From assembly GCA_963769605.1 (NCBI GenBank), contig CAVYML010000003.1:372001-436000 (forward strand): DNA of 64,000 bases, in the 5' to 3' direction. A program made the translations under genes and the position numbers. Within the stretch, counting starts at the first letter, position 1, and the number at the start of each line of letters is the position of its first letter. Below the pieces are notes generated by a model. It ran no database searches. It worked only from the letters and a program-made list of their open reading frames with translations, and had not been told where the DNA came from. Source of the DNA: Fen-1254 sp963769605. Its GTDB lineage: Bacteria; Bacteroidota; Ignavibacteria; UBA10030. Shown here piece after piece: positions 23,828 to 30,382 of the stretch.

Positions 23828-23856
23828 GCGCTAACCATTTTAAAAAGAGCAGGAAG
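23828..23856 (+). repeat. attC R'' plus short IS-B right-end remnant
   Basis: GCGCTAACCA|TTTTAAAAAGAGCAGGAAG, again the junction TAACCA|TTTTAAAAAG. A group II intron begins immediately after it. Confidence 0.6.
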
Positions 23857-24379
23857 GTGTGCCAAGAGAAGCTTGGCGTTTCTTACAGGGTGAAAGACCC
23901 CGCTGTTGAATAATGATTAACCATCAATTTATATCGAGTCTTGCAGGAATGGAAGCAATGACATAACTGAAGCGTAGACAGAGAATCACATAGACTGTAG
24001 GCGAAACCGCATTCGCCGAAGCCCGCAACAGCTTCGTAACCTTAATGAAACAGATGACGATGGTGTCTTCCTATCAGAAGTCAACACAAAGAGACCGGAA
24101 AAAATGGCGAGGTCTCGGAGGATCTGTCGGAGTAAAGAGCACGGTATGTGTGGAGAGAGACGTCAGAGAATTTGGGAGATCCTGTGCGTTCCTGAATGAG
24201 ATAATGATAGGTAGGAATTCCACGAAAGAATCAAGCAGGGAATCCGAAGACCACTGGGAGTCAGATGAGTTCATCGTACTCAGAGAACAGGAGAGCCGTT
24301 CACACGTTCCAATATAAGGGAACAAGGGTGAAGGGACTCACAACAATACACAGTCTGCAAAGGAAACATTGGCCGAGCA
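23857..24379 (+). mobile_element. Truncated group IIC intron, 5' ribozyme part only
   Basis: GTGTGCCAAGAGAAGCTTGGCG onward matches the first 590 bases of the intron at 18286 with substitutions and an internal deletion. The match stops at GGCCGAGCA, precisely where the maturase start codon (ATGAAG) lies in the complete copy. Maturase, domain V and domain VI are absent. The next cassette's R' box is 15 bases away. Confidence 0.82.
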
Positions 24380-24393
24380 ACATCTTTAATCAT

Positions 24394-24401
24394 GTTATAG
24401 C
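24394..24401 (+). other. R' box, start of the CPBP cassette
   Basis: GTTATAGC is complementary to GCTATAAC at 25376-25383, so these two points frame the cassette. Confidence 0.55.
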
Positions 24402-24424
24402 TAATTGCATAAAACATTATATTA

Positions 24425-25267
24425 ATGAGCAACCGATTTAAAAAATATGGATCATTGATTCTTGCATTCGTAGTCATTGTTTGTCTGAATTACAATCCTC
24501 AATTTTATTTCAAGACTTCTTATCAACATTGGAGCTGGAATTTATCTTTACTGGCATCGATTCTGATAATTCTGATTATGAGATACCGAGACCCTATTGA
24601 TTGGAAACAAAAGTTGGGTATTAATTTCAAAAGACACGATTTAATCGGATTTCTATTATCAACAATTGGATTACTAATATTGTCTTATTTCTTAGTTGAA
24701 TATGTTTCTAGGCTTAATGGATATGCTTTTAAGCCTCAAATAATTTATTACAAAGATTACTTTGGCTCGAATTGCCCGTTTTATCTTGTGTTGGCCAATT
24801 ACATGTATTTTATCACGGAAACATTTAATGAAGAAATGTTGATTGGTGCTGTCTTATTGATGGGTCTTGAGCGCAAATTCAAAACATTAGATAGAAATAT
24901 CATTGCTATAATGATAGCCTTGATATTTAGTTTAATGCACCAAGCACTGTTCAAATGGAGTCCAGCCCAGCCTGGAATTCTTTTAACATGGACGACTATC
25001 GCTAGTTTGTTTTTCGTTGGAATACTGAGAAATGTTTTAATACTTAAAACTCGTAAAATTGTTTTTTCATGGGCAATTCACTTAAGTTTCAATTTTGTTT
25101 TCTATGCTGGATTTATTGTCGATCCAATTACTAATATTTTCCCGAGAGAACCAGAGGCATTTAATATTATATTCGGGAATCTTATCATGTTGTTATTGTC
25201 TGGATTATTGGCGGTTGCTTCCTTAATATGGCTAAACACAAATAAATTAATAAATAGCAAAAAATAA
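24425..25267 (+). CDS. CPBP family intramembrane metalloprotease-like protein (cassette)
   Basis: 280 residues with about seven or eight membrane helices. The CPBP (Abi) motifs are TFNEEMLIGAVLL (EExxxx; the usual Arg after EExxx is absent), FSLMHQALF (FxxxH) and SWAIHLSFNF (HxxxN), located in successive helices at about residues 138, 168 and 220. Members act as intramembrane proteases (Rce1-like) or in bacteriocin self-immunity. The changed EExxxR motif makes activity uncertain. The ATG at 24425 is 24 bases after the cassette start, with no strong ribosome binding site. Confidence 0.78.
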   Translation: MSNRFKKYGSLILAFVVIVCLNYNPQFYFKTSYQHWSWNLSLLASILIILIMRYRDPIDWKQKLGINFKRHDLIGFLLSTIGLLILSYFLVEYVSRLNGYAFKPQIIYYKDYFGSNCPFYLVLANYMYFITETFNEEMLIGAVLLMGLERKFKTLDRNIIAIMIALIFSLMHQALFKWSPAQPGILLTWTTIASLFFVGILRNVLILKTRKIVFSWAIHLSFNFVFYAGFIVDPITNIFPREPEAFNIIFGNLIMLLLSGLLAVASLIWLNTNKLINSKK

Positions 25268-25270
25268 GCT

Positions 25271-25383
25271 GCTATAGACGTGGACGAAAAGTCGGTTCCG
25301 CGGGAATTCGTATCTCATTCCAAGACGGATTCGCGACATCTATTTGCAACTCATGAGTTCTCGTCCACGTCTCTAGCTATAAC
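25271..25383 (+). repeat. Long hairpin at the 3' end of the CPBP cassette
   Basis: AGACGTGGACGA (25276-25287) and TCGTCCACGTCT (25361-25372) are perfect 12-bp arms around about 73 bases. The R'' box GCTATAAC follows at once. There is no T-run, so it is not a plain terminator. Confidence 0.6.
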
Positions 25384-25404
25384 AGTATCTATAATTATGG
25401 GTTG

Positions 25405-25740
25405 CGGTATAACCATTTTAAAAAGAGCCCGCCAAAAGGTGGAGGAGGACGGGTAAACTGGGAGCTTTAAGATGTTATTGCATGAAGTGCAATACAAAAT
25501 TAGAGGTAACAATAATCTCCGGATGCATTCCGCGATAGCTGAATGCTGAGTTCATTGACAACATAATTTAACTACTAAGCTCCATCGAAAGCATGCGATG
25601 CCCGCCTGCGTGAGTGGGTCAGCATTCGGGCAGGCCCGGCACAGAGAAGTCGGGTAAAACGTAAGCCGATATCTATCGGATAGATGCTTCGCAACAGGCA
25701 AGGTGTCTCTGCCTGTGTCGGGCAGTCAAATGAGGGTTGC
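25405..25740 (+). repeat. attC-like R'' plus degenerate IS-B right end
   Basis: CGGTATAACCA|TTTTAAAAAGAGCCCGCC, then from about 25505 AATCTCCGGATGCATTCCGCGATAGCTGAATGCTGAGTTCATTGACAAC, corresponding to 14770-14920 of IS-B copy 1 with many changes. No transposase is present. Confidence 0.55.
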
Positions 25741-25983
25741 ATGTTGAGAATTAAACGGCTTGAGGTAGAGTTCCAGGAGTATCTCACCGGGATGGCTGGG
25801 ACGACGGTTCTTTGGAATCATAATACATTCCTAATGATAATCGGTAAATTCGACGTCATGGATATCACCATCAATCCAACAAAAGATAATTCTGAATTGA
25901 TCGTTAATCTGAATAGAATGAAATCCAGACAGATTGCCTATCAATGCTTCGAGTCGATTGCCGGGAGGAACTTCAAGTCTTGA
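25741..25983 (+). CDS. Small hypothetical protein
   Basis: About 80 codons (MLRIKRLEVEFQEYLTGMAG...). It begins where the IS-B-like repeat ends and has ordinary composition, with segments KFDVMDITINP and NSELIVNLNRM. No family is recognised and there is no clear ribosome binding site. It may be a cassette gene fragment. Confidence 0.35.
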   Translation: MLRIKRLEVEFQEYLTGMAGTTVLWNHNTFLMIIGKFDVMDITINPTKDNSELIVNLNRMKSRQIAYQCFESIAGRNFKS

Positions 25984-26164
25984 AGTTGTTTTGCACCGCC
26001 CATGACATCGAGCCTAAGTCTTGCTGCTTCCCAAATTGTTTGTGGAATACGACGCGCCGCTTTTGTGGTAAAACCGTTGAACAGATCTTGAGTACCTTTG
26101 TCGGCGAAGTTGATTATTATAATATAATATACGACATTAACGTTATGTATGTAAGTTTTTTAAT

Positions 26165-26236
26165 TCATCCAACCTGCCCGCCCGACCAAGCGGCGCAAGC
26201 TGCGATAGCATGTGCGAACGCTGCTGAATGTTAGTT
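26165..26236 (+). other. attC-like site
   Basis: CATCCAACCTGCCCG at the left, AAGCGGCGCAAGCTGCG and TGCGAACGCTGC as inner arms, and GTTAGTTGATG at the right. Size and order (R''-L''-L'-R') fit an attC, though the boxes are imperfect. Confidence 0.4.
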
Positions 26237-26551
26237 GATGAAGGTTCCTGACAGCCGGAAGTCTGAGAATATTATCGCACGTAGCGCGATACGAAAATGC
26301 GAGGGGTGAAAAAAATTGCGCAGCTCGAGTAATTCCGTTTCACGGAATATCATTTAGACGCCCGCGTGAATGAATGTATGAACAAAATAAAAAGTTGGGT
26401 GTTCGCGTGGTGATTGTGCAATAGGCTGGTTGTCGACGCTGCCGGCTCCCGCTTCGCTGGATCCTCGATTCGATCACGATTGAGTAACGCTAAATCTCTT
26501 GAATGGGGAGTGGCTGACATTTGTTCGGCGGTAAATTAGAAAGAATAAAAA
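26237..26551. other. Gene-free stretch with a repeat of the 17.74-kb hairpin
   Basis: 26371-26445 (CCGCGTGAATGAATGTATGAAC...GTTGGGTG...CGTGGTGATTGTGCAAT) resembles 17740-17800 (CCGCGTGAAAAAG...TATGAAT...GTTGGAGCAC...GCGATAGTGCAAC). Otherwise I see no gene. It probably holds remnants of attC right halves. Confidence 0.35.
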
Positions 26552-26962
26552 ATGATCTATCATATAGCGGCAGAAAAAGACTATTTGCATTTAATAAAAG
26601 CAGATAATTATGTCCCGCCTAATTTTAACGAAAATGGTTTTGTCCATTGTGCACTCGAAGCTTCAGTGATCTCAGTTGCTAATGACCATTATTCGAACAA
26701 TGAAGATAAATTATTACTCCTTAAAATCGATCCATCAAAGTTAAAATCAGAAACCAAATACGAATCGGCAGCGCCTGAAAAAGGAGTTGGAACACAGCAT
26801 ATACATGCTTCATCAGTCTTTCCGCATATCTATGGGCCGATAGATAATTCTTCTGTCGAAGCAATTGGTGTACTCGGAAAAGGAAAGGATGGTTATGCAT
26901 GGCCGAAGGAATTTATTTCGTTAACAGAATATTTAACGAGAAAGAATAAAACTACCGCATAA
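26552..26962 (+). CDS. DUF952 family protein (cassette)
   Basis: 136 residues with the DUF952 pattern: IYHIAAEKDY at the start, ENGFVHCALEASVISVAND (the FIHCS-like motif), KLLLLKIDPSKL, HIHASSVFPHIYGPIDNSSVEAI. DUF952 proteins are small, single-domain and related to ADP-ribosyltransferase-like folds, but their role is unknown. It is the last recognisable cassette gene of the array and ends directly in its attC. Confidence 0.82.
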   Translation: MIYHIAAEKDYLHLIKADNYVPPNFNENGFVHCALEASVISVANDHYSNNEDKLLLLKIDPSKLKSETKYESAAPEKGVGTQHIHASSVFPHIYGPIDNSSVEAIGVLGKGKDGYAWPKEFISLTEYLTRKNKTTA

Positions 26963-27099
26963 CCTGCGGGTCCCGTCAGACCCGCCACAAGGTAAAGCAG
27001 AGCGGGCAAATCCGCCAGAGGATATAACGCGGCGGAAAAACTACCGCCAGATTCCTTGACCGCTGCAGCATTAGCGTGGGCAGGTTGCCAATCCGTTAT
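26955..27099 (+). other. attC site of the DUF952 cassette
   Basis: R'' CGCATAACCTGC at the left and GCAGGTTGCCAATCC-GTTATGC (R') at the right. CCTGC pairs with GCAGG, and GCATAAC pairs with GTTATGC. It contains further inner hairpins (GCGGGTC/GACCCGC). It is the most complete attC in the window, about 140 bp. Confidence 0.6.
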
Positions 27100-27212
27100 G
27101 CAGCGCTTTAAAGGAGATGTTGCGATAGACTCCTTTGCTCTCTTTATTGTATGCGATGGTTGGTGGAAACGCCGACAATGAGGCTGTTGGTTGGTTTATT
27201 GAGAGAAACTAA

Positions 27213-27593
27213 AAAGCTTATTATATTGCGACGAAGCAATGTAGACAATTATATTCGAGGCAAAATATAAGAGAATTATCGAAAAAACAAAAGAAAGCCG
27301 TCAGGGAATTAATCGAGTGCGCCTTAACGCGAGATTATTTAGAGGGAATAAAAAATGTCAAAGAGGTATGCGATTCGTTCCGGGAAAATCAGAGTGATCC
27401 AAAGGAATATTACCATGAACTGTTTTCGGTATTACGTTCTAAAGATAAGGAAATAGCCAGGCGATATGATAATCTTACAGGATCGCAGTATCTTTTAAGA
27501 TTGGGATTGCTCTTGCGTGACGGGGTGTTGAAACAGGAAGAGATTCAGGGTTTGGATGATGATCTCAAACAAAAATTAACACCCTATATGTAA
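27213..27593 (+). pseudogene. Open stretch without start codon, unknown product
   Basis: About 125 codons, including ELSKKQKKAVRELIECALTRD and GSQYLLRLGLLLRDGVLKQEE, and ending QKLTPYM. It reads like a real helical protein but has no ATG until the last codon. A second frame upstream (MRWLVETPTMRLLVGLL..., from 27160) runs into it. A frameshifted or decayed last-cassette gene is likely. No family is recognised. Confidence 0.4.
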
Positions 27594-27601
27594 AAAGTTA
27601 T

Positions 27602-28330
27602 TCAGTTTTTTTGTTGATTGCTCGAGAGCGCCTTTATCACTCTGATATTTTTCCCATCGATCTCATAGATAAATCTCCAGCGCTGGACGGCTATGACCAA
27701 CGTGCCGTCTTCCATTACTTTGATACGGCGGTAGGGATGCGGATACGGATCGTGCGTTAGTATACCCGTAAGGTATGCCCGTAATCCCCGGCTTTCTTTG
27801 GTGTCGATATCTTTCAATCGACGCTTGACTTCGGGAGAAAAAGTCAGCCGGTAAGAGGGAAGGGATTGTTCGTTGAGGCTGTTAATCCATCCGGAACGCG
27901 CATCAGGAAAAGCTTCCGCATGCGGAATGTAGGGTTTGATGTCCAGAATGGGAGTACCGTCCAGTATGTCCGGGTTTTCGATTGTGATGCGGCGTCCGCG
28001 TGTATCGATAAGTTTGCAAAGGGAAAGTCCTATCGGATTAGGACGGTGCGGAGAGCGCGTAGCGAAAAGGCCGCGCTTGACCCTGCCGCTGTTTGGAGGC
28101 AGAACTTTCGGTTTCCAGTTCGCATTGCGGTCGAACCAAAAAAGGATCCATATATATTCGAATTCCTTTAAGTCTTCCAGTGCCTGCTCAAAATTTTGTC
28201 CTCCATCAAGCGTAATAACGCCGATGTGTTTCTCAGGAGCCGACGCCGGCTGCCGCGGTGCAGCGTACTTGGAAAGATAAGGAGTGCTGATCATGCCGAT
28301 TGGCACAAGCGTTAGAGTTTTTCCAGGCAT
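27602..28330 (-). CDS. trmO: tRNA (N6-threonylcarbamoyladenosine(37)-N6)-methyltransferase
   Basis: 242 residues of the TrmO/YaeB (TsaA-like) family, which uses S-adenosylmethionine to methylate t6A37 of tRNA. Signatures are VPIGMISTPY at the N-terminus, FEYIWILFWFDRN, the conserved RSPHRPNPIGLSL loop and LDGTPILDIKPYIP. The C-terminal domain (from about residue 165) matches the long TrmO form. It faces the integron on the opposite strand and marks the return to core chromosome. Confidence 0.92.
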   Translation of the reverse strand: MPGKTLTLVPIGMISTPYLSKYAAPRQPASAPEKHIGVITLDGGQNFEQALEDLKEFEYIWILFWFDRNANWKPKVLPPNSGRVKRGLFATRSPHRPNPIGLSLCKLIDTRGRRITIENPDILDGTPILDIKPYIPHAEAFPDARSGWINSLNEQSLPSYRLTFSPEVKRRLKDIDTKESRGLRAYLTGILTHDPYPHPYRRIKVMEDGTLVIAVQRWRFIYEIDGKNIRVIKALSSNQQKN

Positions 28331-28378
28331 ACGTCAAGATACGGAAAAAAAGGACAATAGGTTTTTTATTTATCCTTT

Positions 28379-28470
28379 TGTAGCCAACACCGCTGGTGTC
28401 GGAAACGTCCGCGACGACCTCCCGATAATACTTGACAATATTCCCGCGACCAGCGGTCGCGGCTACAGAG
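28379..28470. repeat. Palindromic dispersed repeat, GTAGCC...GGCTAC family, copy P4
   Basis: TGTAGCCAACACCGCTGGTGTCGG at one end and GCGACCAGCGGTCGCGGCTACA at the other, with inner palindromes ACACCGCTGGTGT and GCGACCAGCGGTCGC. It is related to 5331-5459. Confidence 0.65.
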
Positions 28471-28592
28471 GAACAATAGATTTATTCCATCGGGATTGCA
28501 TGCGGATTTACAAACAAAATGTTTTTAAAGATATTCTAAGAAAAAAGTCACATATTCTTATGGCCAAGAATAAATTCATTTAAGGAGAAAAA

Positions 28593-30053
28593 ATGGAACA
28601 GGAAACGACTCTGAAAAGTGCCGCCGGTACAATCCGCGACCGCTTGCCCGTGCTAACCAAGATATCGTATGGCCTGGGAACCGCCCTTGATATGTGGGGG
28701 TTCTGGCTTTATCCCGGAGTTGCAAGTGCTGTATTTGTTATCTACCTGGGTGTTGATCCATGGCTCGTTGGTCTTGCATTGACGCTTATCAGAATTTATG
28801 ATGCGATCTCGGATCCCATTACGGGATGGATTTCCGACAACTTCCGTTCTAAGCACGGCCGCAGACGTCCGTTTATTTTATTCGCCGGAATCGCCGCCGG
28901 TCTTGGTCTCCCGATGTTGTTCCTTATCTCGCCTTCGTGGGCAAATCACACGTTTCTTGGTCTCTCTGTAGTTTTTTGGTACATGATGGCATCGTCGCTC
29001 ATTTATATCCCCATTATGGCTCTTTATACGGTTCCTTATAACAGTCTCGGGGCGGAAATGACTCCCGACTATGAAGAACGAACATCCGTTATGACGTACA
29101 AAGGATCGATGCAGAAAATTTTTGAGGTCGCAAATTTCTATGCGCTTCGGTTTACCAATCTTTCGTGGTTTCTTCTCCCCGGTACTATAGTCGGTAAAAA
29201 TACACTCAAAGGAATGCAGGTCTATACCTGCATTCTCGGTATATTGATGGCAATTTTTTCCATCATCATTTTCTTTAGAGTCAAAGAGCGTTACTACGAA
29301 AAAGTTGTCGTGAAAACGAAGGAACGAATATCTCTGAAATCATCATTGTACGAAACTTTAAAGTGTAAACCGTTCAGGATCATTATGGGGTACGGCGCCG
29401 CGTTTACACTCGGCACGAGTATGGTCGGTTCTCTCGGGTACTTTGCCACTGTTTATTACGTATGCGGCGGGAATGCAATCAACGGCGACAACTGGAATTT
29501 CTGGATGGGTGTTTCATTCATGGTCGGAGGATTTCTTGGAGCGCCACTTCTCGGCTGGGTTGCCCGTAAAACCGACAAGAAGAGAGCGGTCATGAGTGCT
29601 GCTGCGATCGGCATCCTTGGGTACGGCGGGTCGTGGTTTCTTTATACACCGCTTATACCCTGGCTTCAAACAATTGCCTCCGGAATTATGGGACTTGCTG
29701 CTGCCGGTCTCTGGATGCTTCACGGTTCAATCGGCGCGGACGTCATCGATTATGATGAGTACACGACAGGCATTCGCCGGGAAGGTTCTTTTACCGCTTG
29801 TGGATCGTACATTTTAAAACTTGGTAATTCTCTCGGCGGAGTTGTTGCCCTCTCTATTGTTCAATGGTCGGGATATAATGCTTCCTTCAAAGTGCAATCC
29901 GCGGACACAGTATTTTGGATCCGTGCAATGCTTGCAAGTATACCTATAGCCGGTCTGCTTCTCGTAATATTCATTATTTCAAAACTTTCGCTGACGAAGC
30001 AGCGCTGTGAAGAAATACGCGGCGAACTTGAAATGCGGAGGGGTCAGGTGTAG
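28593..30053 (+). CDS. GPH-type (MelB-like) sugar:cation symporter, MFS superfamily
   Basis: 486 residues with 12 predicted membrane helices. KISYGLGTALDMWGF near residue 25 and RIYDAISDPITGWISDNFRSKHGRRRPFIL (residues 71-100) are the conserved GPH loop 2-3 region, in which the two Asp residues coordinate the cation. Such carriers import glycosides, pentosides or uronides with Na+ or H+. The substrate is unknown. A good AAGGAG site precedes the ATG by 7 bases. The rhamnulose-phosphate aldolase-like gene further downstream is a weak hint at deoxysugar use. Confidence 0.85.
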   Translation: MEQETTLKSAAGTIRDRLPVLTKISYGLGTALDMWGFWLYPGVASAVFVIYLGVDPWLVGLALTLIRIYDAISDPITGWISDNFRSKHGRRRPFILFAGIAAGLGLPMLFLISPSWANHTFLGLSVVFWYMMASSLIYIPIMALYTVPYNSLGAEMTPDYEERTSVMTYKGSMQKIFEVANFYALRFTNLSWFLLPGTIVGKNTLKGMQVYTCILGILMAIFSIIIFFRVKERYYEKVVVKTKERISLKSSLYETLKCKPFRIIMGYGAAFTLGTSMVGSLGYFATVYYVCGGNAINGDNWNFWMGVSFMVGGFLGAPLLGWVARKTDKKRAVMSAAAIGILGYGGSWFLYTPLIPWLQTIASGIMGLAAAGLWMLHGSIGADVIDYDEYTTGIRREGSFTACGSYILKLGNSLGGVVALSIVQWSGYNASFKVQSADTVFWIRAMLASIPIAGLLLVIFIISKLSLTKQRCEEIRGELEMRRGQV

Positions 30054-30382
30054 TTTATACGGCGCACTCCCGTCTCATTGAGTCGGGAGTATGTTGTTCA
30101 ACGTGATGCAGTTCAAAGCGGCCAAGTTATTCGGTTTTTAGTTCTTTAGTTCACTATTCACTGTTTACAGTTTACTTTTCACTGAATACCAGCATTGATT
30201 GTGTGGTTGATTACCCAAATTTCGCTGATTTGATGTAGATTCTCGATTCCATTGATTAATCAGATTGAATCCGCCGTTTTCAATCGGATTAGCGATCAAA
30301 TACGTGATTTGCATTCTTTTATATTCCTTCTTATACTCTACCACAAATTTAATTTAAACGAATTTTTTCCGACGGAGGTTTT
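30054..30382. other. Intergenic region with weak hairpin and short repeats
   Basis: ACTCCCG (30066-30072) and CGGGAGT (30084-30090) form a hairpin without a T-run. A TTTACAGTTTACTTTTCAC repeat follows near 30165. AT-rich sequence before the malic enzyme likely holds its promoter; no gene is seen. GGAGG lies just before the next ATG. Confidence 0.4.

Noticed and set aside
25944..26234. 96-codon open frame ending ...PPDQAAQAAIACANAAEC
   Set aside because: Its end is the translated attC-like site, and the rest overlaps another frame; composition looks incidental.
28284..28583. 99-codon open frame before the symporter
   Set aside because: It runs through palindrome P4 and has no family resemblance.
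30066..30090. Terminator after the symporter gene
   Set aside because: The hairpin has only a 7-bp stem and no following T-run, so it is noted as a weak structure only.
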